Below are positions 17,279 through 26,358 of a stretch of 64,000 nt of DNA, one piece after another; position 1 is the first letter of the stretch; each line of letters starts with the position of its first letter. The notes under the pieces were generated by a model that did not search any database, had not been told where the DNA came from, and worked only from the letters and a program-made list of their open reading frames with translations. This stretch comes from Hymenobacter sp. H14-R3. Its GTDB lineage: Bacteria; Bacteroidota; Bacteroidia; Cytophagales; Hymenobacteraceae. The stretch covers positions 1 to 64,000 of the forward strand of contig NZ_JASITD010000025.1 in NCBI RefSeq assembly GCF_030063445.1, read 5' to 3'. A program made the position numbers and the translations under genes.

Positions 17279-17330
17279 GGATGGGCGGATGGCACAGGGT
17301 AGAGCCCCGCGCCATCTGCGTAGCAGCACT
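17279..17330 (-). repeat. dispersed repeat, second copy (convergent junction)
   Basis: On the minus strand it reads CGCAGATGGCGCGGGGCTCT, matching 9893-9960 with few changes. It lies between the convergent ends of the aminotransferase and the fused glycosyltransferase. Confidence 0.5.
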
Positions 17331-17352
17331 ACCTGACGCGCCTAGCCGCCGG

Positions 17353-19380
17353 CTACAAGCTCTCGGCCAGGGTGGCCGCTTCTGTGGCTAGCGCCAGCGC
17401 TGCGACCCAGGTAATGGCATTGAATACCAGTTTTATGGGTAGCCAGCGCAGCGCCACCGGCAGGCCCTGCAAAGCGGGCAGCTTCAGGAGCTTGAGTACG
17501 CGGCGGGCGGTGGCCGCGTCGTGCCGACGCAGCGAGCGGTAGGCCCCCGCCAGCACAAACTGGTTGAAAAACTGCGCCTGGGCCTGCCGCAGGCGCGGGG
17601 CCGGCAGCAGCCCCTGGGCCTGGGCTTTGGTAAAAATGCGCAGCAGCAGCTCCACCGTGTGTTCGTTGAACATGCTGGTGGTGAGCGCCCCCTCGTGCAC
17701 AGTATAGGCGGCAATGCAGCCGGGCACCAGCAGCACGCCCCACTGGCCAAAAAACCGGGCCCACAGGTCCGTATCGTCGGTGTCTTCCTGGGCGGGGTCG
17801 GGCGGGGTGGCCAGGTAGGCGGCGCGGCTGGCCACCAGCGCCGGAATGCGCACCCACGACGAATCGGTGAGCACCCGCGTGAGCGCCTGCACCGGGGCCA
17901 GCCAGCGCCGGTGGCTGGGGTACTGGCGGCGCAGCACGCGCTTGCGCGCATCCACCACATCGACGCCGAAGAGCAGCACCTCGTGCTGGCCGCGGCTGGT
18001 GCGCAACTCGGCTACCAGCCGCGCCAGGCCGCCGGGCCGCAGAAAATCGTCGTCGTGCAAATGGTACAGGTAGTGGCCCCGCGCCCGCCGGATGCAGGCC
18101 GCGAAGTTGTCGGCGGCGGTGCTGCCGGGCGCGTTGCGGTAGTAGCGCCACTGCCCGGCCGGCTGGCGGCGCAGCCCCAGGCGCGCCACGCGCCCGCCCA
18201 GGTCGTTGGCCGTTGAGTTGTCCGACACCAGCACCTCTACCTCGGGCGGCAGCGGGCCCAGCGAGCGCAACGCCCGGGCCAGCAGCCCCGGCCGGTGGTA
18301 AGTGGGCACGCAAATGCTGAGCAGCGGCGGCGGTGCCAGCGCGGGCCGCCAGCCCGTGCGGGGCAGCGCGGCCGGCGCGGGCGCAGCGGCCCGCGGTGCG
18401 GGTAGGTGCGGGCTGTCTTCAAACGCTGCTGTGGGAGGGCGCGTAGCCCGCGCCTGCACCAGCCGGCGGCTGGCCAGCAGGCCGTGCCGGTGCTGCCACA
18501 CGTAGCTAAGCGCCTTCAGCGAGGTGCGCTCAAACAGCATCAGGTAGAAAATAATGAACACCTGCCGGGGCAGGGCCTGCACCAGCATGGCCGGCACCTG
18601 GCGGGCGGGCGTGTTCTTCACTAGCAGCAGCCACTGGTTTTTCACGGCGTCGGCCTTGAGGGCACCGCCCAGCCGCCGCCGCACGGCCAGGCTGGCCGGC
18701 AAAAACTGGCGCGGGTGCAGCGCCCGGCAGGCGGGCTCAAACACCGTGCGCCAGCCGTAGAGCTGGCTGCGCCAAGCCACGTCCCAATCCTCCTTGTGGG
18801 CAAAAAAACGGGGGTCGAAAAACGCGCCCTCCACCCGCAGGTCGTCGATGCAGAGGCGGCGCAGCAGGGGCAGCGCGCCGTCGGCCCCGGCCACGTCGGT
18901 GCGGGCCAGAGGGCCGGCCTCGCTCAGGCGCTGGCCGTGCAGGCGCAGGCCAAAGCGCCCGCCCGTGCGCCGCAGCATACCGGCGCTGTCGATGCGCGGG
19001 TCGGGCTCGGTGGTTTGCAGCAGCAGGCCGCACACCGTGCCAATGCGCGGGTGCTGGTGCATGGCGGCCACGGCGCGCGCCAGGTAGTCGGGGGCCATTT
19101 CCACGTCGGGGTTCACCAGCAGCACCAGCTCGGTGGCGGTGCGGTCGAGGGCATAGTTGTGGCCCCCGCAAAAGCCGGTGTTGGTGGGCAGCGCGTGCAG
19201 GCGCAGGCGGGCATCGGTGGCGGCCAGCGCCTGCACGCGGGCGCGGGTATCGTCGGCCGAGGCGTTATCGACCACCCACAGCTCAAAGTCGGTATAGGTC
19301 TGGGCCAGGGCCGAGCGCAGGCAGGCCTCGATCGAGTCGGCGCTGTTCCAGGTTACGACGGAAAGTAAGACGTTGGGCAT
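17353..19380 (-). CDS. fused tandem family 2 glycosyltransferases
   Basis: The 675-aa protein contains two GT2 domains. The first (about 1-290) starts LLSVVTWNSADSIEACLRSAL and has LLVNPDVEMAPDYL, like rhamnosyltransferases. The second (about 350-590) starts LLSICVPTYHRPGLLARALRSL and has the metal-binding HDDDFLRPGGL. An Ala/Pro-rich linker (about 318-345) joins them. Each has its own nucleotide-sugar signature, so one polypeptide may add two consecutive residues. The C-terminus has a hydrophobic stretch near 650. The acceptors and sugars are unknown. It is the last gene in the minus-strand direction at this junction. Confidence 0.87.
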   Translation of the reverse strand: MPNVLLSVVTWNSADSIEACLRSALAQTYTDFELWVVDNASADDTRARVQALAATDARLRLHALPTNTGFCGGHNYALDRTATELVLLVNPDVEMAPDYLARAVAAMHQHPRIGTVCGLLLQTTEPDPRIDSAGMLRRTGGRFGLRLHGQRLSEAGPLARTDVAGADGALPLLRRLCIDDLRVEGAFFDPRFFAHKEDWDVAWRSQLYGWRTVFEPACRALHPRQFLPASLAVRRRLGGALKADAVKNQWLLLVKNTPARQVPAMLVQALPRQVFIIFYLMLFERTSLKALSYVWQHRHGLLASRRLVQARATRPPTAAFEDSPHLPAPRAAAPAPAALPRTGWRPALAPPPLLSICVPTYHRPGLLARALRSLGPLPPEVEVLVSDNSTANDLGGRVARLGLRRQPAGQWRYYRNAPGSTAADNFAACIRRARGHYLYHLHDDDFLRPGGLARLVAELRTSRGQHEVLLFGVDVVDARKRVLRRQYPSHRRWLAPVQALTRVLTDSSWVRIPALVASRAAYLATPPDPAQEDTDDTDLWARFFGQWGVLLVPGCIAAYTVHEGALTTSMFNEHTVELLLRIFTKAQAQGLLPAPRLRQAQAQFFNQFVLAGAYRSLRRHDAATARRVLKLLKLPALQGLPVALRWLPIKLVFNAITWVAALALATEAATLAESL

Positions 19381-19420
19381 TTTTAGGTAAAATACTGACT
19401 ACTAAATAATTAATAGAAAA

Positions 19421-20641
19421 CTAACTTGCCTCTGTCAGTGCCGGAGCCTGCGCGCGCGCCGTGGCCAGCAGCTGGGCCAGGGCCGGCACGTCCACGGTGA
19501 GGTCGCCGAGGCGGTCGGCCCCGGCCCCGGCCCCGTCGCCCGTGCCGGCGCTCACCAGCGGGTAGTGGTGCATGTCGAGGCGGGCCGACATTTCCAGAAA
19601 ATCGGCCACCACAAAGTGGTAGGGCAGCAGCTCGACCAGCGTGGTGCCGGGCGCGCAAAAGCCGATATTGGCCAGCCCGGCCCCCACCGGCGACACCAGC
19701 ACGCGGGCCTGGGCAAACAGGGCTACTTTCTCGGCAAAGCTCAGGTCGCTCAGGGCGTAGGTGGCGAAGCCCAGCGGGTGCAGCAGGGCCTCTACCTCGG
19801 CCTCGTTGCGCACGCGGCGCACGGCGGCATCGCGCCGGCTGATGTACACGAGCGGGCTAAACTGCCGCGTTACCCGGGCGGCGGCCGCCAGGTAGGCCGT
19901 GCGCATAAAGTCGAAGGTCCAGCGCGGGAAGTGCCGCCCGCGCCCGCGCACGGCCGAGGGCACCACCAGCCGGTCGGCCAGCAGGTGGCGGTGGGTTTGC
20001 ACGTCGAGCAGGCGCTCGGGGGCCACGCCCAGCAGGCCCATGGTTTCCTGCACAAAGCGGTTGTGACGGTCGTACACCAGGAAGTAATCAATTGATTGCC
20101 AGAGGCCCGCTTCGCGCACCAAGTGCAGGCGGGGCAGCGAGTCGAGTAGCCAGTGCGAGTAGTTGCCCATGGCCGCGCCGCCGCCGCTCAGCAGGCTGCA
20201 CACGGTGCCGGCCACCGGCACGGGCGGCAAAAAATACCGCTGCCGAAAAATGTTGTTGTCCTCGGGCCGAATCAGGTTCCAGACCTTTTTGGCAAACTGA
20301 AAAGAGGCATCGCCCACCAGCCGGCCGTCGGCGGCTATCACGGCCACGCTGTCGTAATTGTCGGCATACACGCGGCCCTGCGCCAGCGTGAGCACGAAGG
20401 CGGGCGGCGTGGCTTCCTCGCGGGCGGGCTTCTCGTAGGGCACGCACAGGTCGTAGAACTCGGCCGAGAAGGCGAGCCGCGAGGTGTGGGCGGGCATTAT
20501 CTCGTGGTAGGCGGCCCCGCTGCCGGCGCGGGCGGCCAGGGGCTGGCTTTCGGCGTGCACACCCACCGGGCGGTAGTGCAGGTTGTGGGGCACCAGTTCG
20601 CGCAGTATGCGGCCGGCGCGGCGTTGTATTCGTTGTAGCAT
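19421..20641 (-). CDS. glycosyltransferase family 61 protein (DUF563)
   Basis: With the ATG at 20641 the protein is 406 aa (MLQRIQRRAGRILRELVPHN). DUF563/GT61 features include GNYSHWLLDSLPRL near residue 165, YISRRDA, and near the C-terminus VGAGLANIGFCAPGTTLVELLP. Bacterial GT61 members are found in capsule and O-antigen loci and transfer xylose- or GlcNAc-like residues in eukaryotes. It lies about 40 bases upstream of the fused GT2 gene and probably forms a two-gene transcript with it. A longer upstream start (20695) has no support. Confidence 0.86.
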   Translation of the reverse strand: MLQRIQRRAGRILRELVPHNLHYRPVGVHAESQPLAARAGSGAAYHEIMPAHTSRLAFSAEFYDLCVPYEKPAREEATPPAFVLTLAQGRVYADNYDSVAVIAADGRLVGDASFQFAKKVWNLIRPEDNNIFRQRYFLPPVPVAGTVCSLLSGGGAAMGNYSHWLLDSLPRLHLVREAGLWQSIDYFLVYDRHNRFVQETMGLLGVAPERLLDVQTHRHLLADRLVVPSAVRGRGRHFPRWTFDFMRTAYLAAAARVTRQFSPLVYISRRDAAVRRVRNEAEVEALLHPLGFATYALSDLSFAEKVALFAQARVLVSPVGAGLANIGFCAPGTTLVELLPYHFVVADFLEMSARLDMHHYPLVSAGTGDGAGAGADRLGDLTVDVPALAQLLATARAQAPALTEAS

Positions 20642-20829
20642 AGCCAAAGAGTGAGAATGGGAGGGCGGGGTTGAAAAAAGCAGCACAGGCCGCAACCCGC
20701 AGAGTGCCAGGGCTAACTAGCGGCCCTTGGCGAGCTAAAAGTAGGCGGCCCCCGGGCCCGCCACATTGATTTTCCTCACTTCCCGCCAACTAGCCGCGCC
20801 GCGCAAATTTCTCAGCCGGGCGCCACGCC

Positions 20830-20865
20830 AAAAAGGCCTGCCCCCAGTTGGGAGCAGGCCTTTTT
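20830..20865. terminator. bidirectional hairpin terminator
   Basis: Complementary arms AAAAAGGCCTGC and GCAGGCCTTTTT flank a 12-base loop, with A and T tracts on either side. It lies between the GT61 gene and the type IX cargo gene, upstream of the former and downstream of the latter. Confidence 0.75.
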
Positions 20866-20881
20866 GACAACGCCTTTGGGG

Positions 20882-20958
20882 GGAATTAAAAATGAAGGAT
20901 TAAAAATTAGCAGCTAAGAAACTGGTAATTAAATTTTTAATCCTTCATTTTTAATTCC
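20882..20958. repeat. perfect 27-bp AT-rich inverted repeat
   Basis: Arms 20882-20908 and 20932-20958 are perfectly complementary (GGAATTAAAAATGAAGG and on) around 23 bases. It lies 37 bases beyond the stop of the beta-helix gene, so its transcript could fold into a strong, GC-poor hairpin. Confidence 0.65.
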
Positions 20959-20995
20959 TTCCAAAAGCGCTCGGTAAACAGGCGGTAGCAGGCGG

Positions 20996-23614
20996 CTACT
21001 CGCTTTTGAGCAAGCCAATGGTTTTGCCTTGCAGCGAGCCGCTGGCAAAACGCACCACGTAGGTGCCGGGGGCCAAGTCGCCCACCTCCAGCAGCTGGCT
21101 CGACAGGCCGGCCGGGAAGTTGAGCGTGGCCTGGCGCAGCAGCGTGCCCATGTGCGAGAGCACTTGCACCACTACTTGCTCGGCCTGGGCCACGGTGGCT
21201 TCTACCTGCACCCGCGACTGGCCGCTGCCGAGCGGATTGGGGTAGAGGCTGGCCGGGGCGGTAGCTACGGCACTATGGGCAGCTACGGCGCTGCTGCTCA
21301 GGGTGCTGGCCAGGCTGGCGCTGCTGGCTTGCTGCCACACCTCCACGCCCGACAGGTTGACGGTGCCGCCGCTGCCAGTGAGCTTAATGGTGCCATTGCT
21401 GACGGTAACCGGGTAGGGGCCTACCTTGGCCCAGGCACCGGCCGCGCCGGTTTTGAGGTTGCTGGCCACCGTCTGGCCGTTCAGGGCCAGGCTATAGGTT
21501 TCGGAGAAGTTGTCTTCCCACACGTAGGCCGATACCAGGTAGGTACCGCTGGGCACGTTGGTCAGCTGAAAGCTGAGGTTGTTGCCGTACTGGCACGAGC
21601 GCAGCATGGTGGCCCGGTTGGCATCGGTGCTGGGCGCAAGGCCCTGGCTTTGCAGGCTATACGCGCTGCCATTGGCCGAGTAGCTGGGGGCCGAAGAGCC
21701 CTCCCAGGGGTTGCCGTCGATGGTGGCGGCGCTGCCGTTCAGGTTGATGGCCCGGTAGAAGCTGGTGGTGGTGGGCTCGGTGGTGGGGGGGGTGGGCACG
21801 GGGGCCGGCGCGGTAGCGGTGCTGCCGCCGGCGGTCCACAGCTCAAGGCCCGACACGTTGGCGGTGCCGCCGCTGGTGCCCACGGTGAGCGTGCCATTGG
21901 TGGCGGTGGCCGGGTAGGGGCCGAGGCGGTCCCAGTGGCCAGCCGCGCCGCTGTTGTAGCTGGCCTGCGCCACCTTGCCGTTTACCAACACGTTAAACGT
22001 TTCAGCATCGTTGTCTTCCCACACGTGCAGGTACACCAGGTAGCTGTCGTTGGGCACGCTGGATGCGGTTAGCACCACGTTGTTGCCGTAGGCGCTGGAG
22101 CGCAGCATGGCGGCCCGGCTGGCATCGGCGGCCGGGGTCAGGGCTACGCCCTGGTTGGCAAACGTACTGGCCCCGCTCACGCGCAGGCCCGTGCCGGCAC
22201 CGGCGTTCCAGCTGTTGCCGTCGATGGTGGTGGCATTGCCATTAATGTTGAAGGCCCGGAAAAACTTCTGGCCCGAGCCTGGGGCGGGGGCGGGGGCGGG
22301 GGCGGGAGTTGGTTCCGGGGCCGGTTCCGGGGCGGGGGCCGGGGCCGCTATGGTAGGCTTCGTGCCGGAGGTGAGGCCCGGCGTCACGTTATTTTCCTGC
22401 AGCTTTTGCTGCCACAGCACCAGCTCGTTTTGCTCCGTTTGGTAGGTGATGGGGTTGGGCAGGCTGGTGTTGTTGCCAAACGTGATGTTGAACTGCTGGT
22501 TGAAGCTCTTGTTGTCGTCCGCGATGTCGAAGCGGTTGGGGTAGGGCTTGTTGGGCCCGTGCGATACGTAGCCCACCACGTTGTCGTGAATCGAGAAGTC
22601 GCCAAAGGCCTCCCGCGGCAGCTTGCGGTAGAAGTTAGACGGGTAGATGCCGGCATACACGGCCACCAACTTGCTGCCGTTGGGCAAATATGCGCTCATT
22701 ACCACGCGGTTATGGTCTATCTCGCCATTGCGCCCCACGGGCAGGTTAATGGCCCCGTTGCAGTTGCTGACAAACTGGTTGTGGTCGAGCCGGAAAAAGC
22801 GGGTGCAGGTGGCCGCCGTGTTGCCGTCGCCGTCGGTGGTAAAGCCCGAGCCCGAAAAATCGCCCGAGGTAGCTACCACCGGGTACGAGCCCTGTAAGTA
22901 GTTGTCGTGAATACGGATGGGGCTGCTCTCGGTGCCGCTGCTCGAAAACAGGTTGATGATGTCGCCCGATGAGCTTTTGTTGGGCTCCGAAACCACCTGG
23001 TTCCAGCTGATGTCCACGTTGGCCAGGTGCTGCACAGTGTTGAACAGCGCAAAGCAGCCCGAGTTGGTACTGCCGTTGCGGGTGCGCGCATCGAGGTTAA
23101 CGACCTGGTTGTAGCGCATCCGGATGGTCTGGCTCGCCGAGCCATCGCCCACCCAGCGGTCCAGCGTCACGCCCTTGGTTTGCTCCAGGTAGTTGTGCTC
23201 CATCACCAGGTTTTTGCCCCGCAGCATATACAGGAACTCCCCTTTCTGCTTGTTGTCGATGGTGGGGGTGGTGCCGTAGCCCCGGCACTCGCGCACGGTG
23301 AGGTCGGTGCCCGTGCGGTCGGCATAAATCAGCTCGCCCGGTCCCACCAGGGTGCAGTTTTGCAAAATTACCGGTTCCGTAGTCCGGATAGAAACGGCCG
23401 GTACCACCGAGTTGGTACTCTTATAATTGCCGGTGTAGGTACCCCCCTTGGTAATAATCAGGGGCTCCGAAAACGTTACGCCGGGAACCTGGGCTTGCCC
23501 GCAGGCCGCATTAAGTAGCAGTAGCACCATGAGTAGCCAGCCCGTGAGCTGGGTGCCGATAAGGCGCGTTGCATACGCAGCCGGCACGGCAATGGTAAAT
23601 GACTTTTTTTGCAT
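20996..23614 (-). CDS. secreted right-handed beta-helix protein with two malectin-like domains and a type IX sorting tail
   Basis: From the ATG at 23614 the protein is 872 aa. It has a signal peptide (MQKKSFTIAVPAAYATRL to LNAACGQAQ), a parallel beta-helix region (about 45-400, with repeats such as LVMEHNYLEQ and IRIHDNYLQG), an Ala/Pro/Glu-rich linker, then two similar ~130-aa malectin/carbohydrate-binding-like domains (FYRAINLNGSAATIDGNPW and FFRAFNINGNATTIDGNSW). The last ~80 residues are a type IX secretion type A sorting domain (LYPNPLGSG to GTYVVRFASG). It is probably a surface polysaccharide-binding protein or lyase. No catalytic residues can be named. Confidence 0.85.
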   Translation of the reverse strand: MQKKSFTIAVPAAYATRLIGTQLTGWLLMVLLLLNAACGQAQVPGVTFSEPLIITKGGTYTGNYKSTNSVVPAVSIRTTEPVILQNCTLVGPGELIYADRTGTDLTVRECRGYGTTPTIDNKQKGEFLYMLRGKNLVMEHNYLEQTKGVTLDRWVGDGSASQTIRMRYNQVVNLDARTRNGSTNSGCFALFNTVQHLANVDISWNQVVSEPNKSSSGDIINLFSSSGTESSPIRIHDNYLQGSYPVVATSGDFSGSGFTTDGDGNTAATCTRFFRLDHNQFVSNCNGAINLPVGRNGEIDHNRVVMSAYLPNGSKLVAVYAGIYPSNFYRKLPREAFGDFSIHDNVVGYVSHGPNKPYPNRFDIADDNKSFNQQFNITFGNNTSLPNPITYQTEQNELVLWQQKLQENNVTPGLTSGTKPTIAAPAPAPEPAPEPTPAPAPAPAPGSGQKFFRAFNINGNATTIDGNSWNAGAGTGLRVSGASTFANQGVALTPAADASRAAMLRSSAYGNNVVLTASSVPNDSYLVYLHVWEDNDAETFNVLVNGKVAQASYNSGAAGHWDRLGPYPATATNGTLTVGTSGGTANVSGLELWTAGGSTATAPAPVPTPPTTEPTTTSFYRAINLNGSAATIDGNPWEGSSAPSYSANGSAYSLQSQGLAPSTDANRATMLRSCQYGNNLSFQLTNVPSGTYLVSAYVWEDNFSETYSLALNGQTVASNLKTGAAGAWAKVGPYPVTVSNGTIKLTGSGGTVNLSGVEVWQQASSASLASTLSSSAVAAHSAVATAPASLYPNPLGSGQSRVQVEATVAQAEQVVVQVLSHMGTLLRQATLNFPAGLSSQLLEVGDLAPGTYVVRFASGSLQGKTIGLLKSE

Positions 23615-24116
23615 TATTCCGATAAGAATCAAGTATCCGTTAAGATGAATTTTTAATGATTTTAGTAATCCCACTAGTGAGCAGAAAAAATAAAAAGTAG
23701 TTTAACCCTATTTTTGAATGCGGCTAAAACTAGTTAAATAAACTTATTGTCATTCTTGAAAATTAGGTGTAAAGTAGCCATCCGCACGCAGGAGCAACCT
23801 GGGTGAGTAATAGGCAGGCCAGCTAGCTGAACCTAGGTAAACCCTTGAATTAGTGAGGCTATTGCCGTGGTAAACTCATTTCTCTCCTCTCATCCAACAA
23901 CACCGGCGGCACTTTTTTGATAGTTGCAGACCAAATAAAATCTGTATGAAATAATTTGGTCTGCAGCAAACGGAACAGCGTGCCTGCTGCCTTAAACAAC
24001 AAAAAAACATAAAGCCTCTGCGTGAGGCCACTACAAATATACTCGGCCCCTACAAATCTGACAACTCTATTAGAAAATCGCGATTGAACTTTAAGAAGAG
24101 TCATTGTAAATTCAAA
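23615..24116. other. AT-rich gene-free region upstream of the beta-helix gene
   Basis: These ~500 bases are clearly more AT-rich than their surroundings and hold only a poor 87-codon minus-strand ORF without a recognisable domain. They probably carry the promoter of the type IX cargo gene. TAGTTTTA, one mismatch from the TAnnTTTG box, is seen on the minus strand near 23730, but there is no convincing -33 element. Confidence 0.4.
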
Positions 24117-24160
24117 AGCCAAAAATTAGCCTCTCGCTACCGAGAGGCTAATTTTTGGCT
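24117..24160. terminator. perfect 20-bp hairpin terminator of the glycosyltransferase operon
   Basis: Arms 24117-24136 and 24141-24160 (AGCCAAAAATTAGCCTCTCG and complement) pair without mismatch around CTAC. It lies 49 bases after the stop of the GT4 gene at 24210 and should end the minus-strand operon. Confidence 0.8.
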
Positions 24161-24209
24161 ACCGCGAAAAAACAGTTTTTTTTTGCTAACTACCTTAAAA
24201 AACAGCCTA

Positions 24210-25424
24210 CTAACTACTCCCTTCGGCGTACTGGCCGGGTGCATAAAGGGCCAGCAGCCGCCGCAGCGACCGCGTTAAGCTGAACTGTTGCTGGGCCTGC
24301 TGGTAGCCGGCCTGGCCCAGCTGCGCCCGCAGCTGGGGGGCCGCGGCCAACTCGGCCAGGGCCGTAGCCAACGCGCCGGGCTGCGGGGCCACGAGGCGGC
24401 CGGTGTGGTGGTCGCGCACCAGCTCGCGCAGGCCCGGCGCGTCGTAGGCCACCGCCGGCACAGCGCACTGCTGGGCTTCGAGCAGCGAGATGCTGAGGCC
24501 CTCGAAGTGCGACGTCATCAGGTAGATGTCGCTGGCAATGAGCACGCTGCGGATATCCTGCAGCTGGCCCAGAAACCGCACTTCGGCCCGCAGGTTCAGG
24601 GTGGCGGCGTAGGCCTGCTCGGCGGCGTGCAGGTGGCCGTCGCCCACGTGCAGGTACACCACGCGGGCCGCCACGGTGGGCGGCAGCAGGCTCAGGGCCG
24701 TGAAAATGGCGTGGTGGTTTTTGCTTTCGATGCAGCTACCCACCGACACCAGCACCAGCTGCCCGGGGGCCAGCCCCAGGGCTTGGCGCGCCTGGGTGCG
24801 CTCGGCGGCCGAGCGGGCCGGAAAAAACCGCGTTGTATCCGTCCAGTTGGGTACCAGGGTGGTGGGGTTGAAGCACACGCGCCGCTCGGTGGCCTGCACC
24901 GCCGCGCCAATGGCCACGAACCGCACTCCCAGCAGCCGGCGCGCCAGCAGCCGCAGCGTGGCCCGCTTGGCCCGCACCAAGCCCTTGAAATTGAAGTTGT
25001 TGTGCACCGTGTGTACGAAGCGCGGCACCCCCGCCTGCCGCGCCGCCAGGCCATACCAGAAAAAATCCTGCTCGGTGTGGTTGTGCACCACGGCAAAGCG
25101 GTGCTGGCGCAAAAATCGGCGCAGGGCGGGCATATCGGGCCGCTGGCCCGCGGCGTAGGGCAGGTAGTGCACGGTGTAGCCGGCCGCCTCCAGGGTGGCG
25201 GCGTAGTCGCTGGCGGCCGGGGGCGAGTCGCTGAGAATGTGCAGCTCCAGCCCCTGCGCCCGAAAGTCGGCGGCGGCTACCCGCAGCATAATCTCGGCCC
25301 CGCTAAAACGCAGCGCGTGCAAAATGTGCAGCACCTTGCGCGGCGGGCCGCCGGGCGCGGCCGGCGCGGGCGCGGGTGGCGCGGCCGGCGCTACGGTGAG
25401 TAACAAGTTATTCATAATGAGCAC
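24210..25424 (-). CDS. family 4 glycosyltransferase
   Basis: This 404-aa GT-B enzyme has an N-terminal KVLHILHALRFSGAEIMLRVAA, an HTEQDFFWYGLAA segment with the acceptor-side histidine, and the C-terminal GT4 signature FEGLSISLLEAQQCAVPAV (E-x7-E type). The first ~25 residues are Ala/Pro-rich. The start may be the ATG at 25424 or the one at 25415. It is the last gene of the minus-strand polysaccharide operon and is followed by a strong hairpin. Confidence 0.9.
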   Translation of the reverse strand: MLIMNNLLLTVAPAAPPAPAPAAPGGPPRKVLHILHALRFSGAEIMLRVAAADFRAQGLELHILSDSPPAASDYAATLEAAGYTVHYLPYAAGQRPDMPALRRFLRQHRFAVVHNHTEQDFFWYGLAARQAGVPRFVHTVHNNFNFKGLVRAKRATLRLLARRLLGVRFVAIGAAVQATERRVCFNPTTLVPNWTDTTRFFPARSAAERTQARQALGLAPGQLVLVSVGSCIESKNHHAIFTALSLLPPTVAARVVYLHVGDGHLHAAEQAYAATLNLRAEVRFLGQLQDIRSVLIASDIYLMTSHFEGLSISLLEAQQCAVPAVAYDAPGLRELVRDHHTGRLVAPQPGALATALAELAAAPQLRAQLGQAGYQQAQQQFSLTRSLRRLLALYAPGQYAEGSS

Positions 25425-25448
25425 TTTATATAAAAAGCCGCGCGCCAG

Positions 25449-26288
25449 CTAGTGCAAAAAATAGCCCACCAGGCGGCGGGTGTAGCCGTTGAGCAGGCAC
25501 AGGGGTACGTAGGGCCGGGGGCAGTTTTTGAGGGCGAAGTGGGTGAAATTGCGCAGGTTGCCGCCGCCCCGAATGCCAAACAGGTGCTGGTAGTAGCCGC
25601 GCAGGCTGCGCACGCGGCGCGTTTGTTCCTGGCCGCTTTCGTCGGGGTAGGTGCGCAGGCGGGCCTCGTAGTTGCAGAGCACCGGAAAGCCGTGGCGGCG
25701 CGCCACGCTGGTGTAGTCGTAGTCGGCCAGGTAGTGGGGCAGGCGCTTTTCGTCAAACAGCCCGATGCGCTCCAGCACCGCCCGCGGAATGAGCAGCCCC
25801 CGGCCCGGCAGGTACGACACGGGGTGCAGGCCGTGGCGGGCGGCGGGCGGCAGCTCGCGCAGTAAATCGTGGCGGCGGTGCAGCAGCCAGTCAAACCGCT
25901 CGCCGCCGTACACGGGCTCGCCGGTGGCCAGGTCCAGCTCCAGGGCCCCGAGCACGGCGGTGGGGTGGTGGGCGGCGGCGGTCAGCATCTGGGCCACAAA
26001 ATCGGGCTCGGCCACCAGGTCGTTATTGAGGGTCATGACCTGGGTGGCCCCCTCGGCCAGGGCCCGCCGGATGCCCAGGTTCACGCCGGCCGTCCAGAAC
26101 AGGTTGCCGTCGCCGGTTTCTACCAGCACCTCCCCAAACTCGCGGGCCAGCGCCGCGGCCGTGCCGTCGGTCGAGCCATCATCGACCACAATGGTGCGGA
26201 ACGCCGCGGTGGTTTGCTGCCGCAGCGAGAGCAGGCAGTCGCGGGTGAACGCCCACCGGTTGAAAACGGGAATAACGATGTAGAGCAT
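25449..26288 (-). CDS. family 2 glycosyltransferase
   Basis: Using the ATG at 26288 gives 279 aa beginning MLYIVIPVFNRWAFTRDCLLSLRQQ, the usual GT2 start. It has TIVVDDGSTDGT and the metal-binding LNNDLVAEPDFV; a His/Asp-rich acceptor region follows (YLADYDYTSVARRHGFP). The product is a single-domain GT-A enzyme acting on the cytoplasmic face. Its start is ~70 bases downstream of the preceding GT4 gene with a palindrome between them. Upstream in-frame sequence lacks family similarity. Confidence 0.9.
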   Translation of the reverse strand: MLYIVIPVFNRWAFTRDCLLSLRQQTTAAFRTIVVDDGSTDGTAAALAREFGEVLVETGDGNLFWTAGVNLGIRRALAEGATQVMTLNNDLVAEPDFVAQMLTAAAHHPTAVLGALELDLATGEPVYGGERFDWLLHRRHDLLRELPPAARHGLHPVSYLPGRGLLIPRAVLERIGLFDEKRLPHYLADYDYTSVARRHGFPVLCNYEARLRTYPDESGQEQTRRVRSLRGYYQHLFGIRGGGNLRNFTHFALKNCPRPYVPLCLLNGYTRRLVGYFLH

Positions 26289-26303
26289 GAGATGGGAAGA
26301 TTT

Positions 26304-26331
26304 GCGCGGGGCCCCGTGAGGTGCCCCGCGC
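26304..26331. repeat. GC-rich hairpin in the GT operon
   Basis: Arms GCGCGGGG (26304-26311) and CCCCGCGC (26324-26331) flank a loop containing GTGAGGTG, which resembles part of the cusA-splitting element family. It sits between two glycosyltransferase genes and could modulate read-through. Confidence 0.5.
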
Positions 26332-26358
26332 GCAGGGCAGTTCAATGCAGTTAACTAC

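Noticed and set aside
23859..24122. 87-codon minus-strand ORF in the AT-rich gap
   Set aside because: No domain, no signal or composition typical of the genome, and it overlaps the terminator at 24117-24160.
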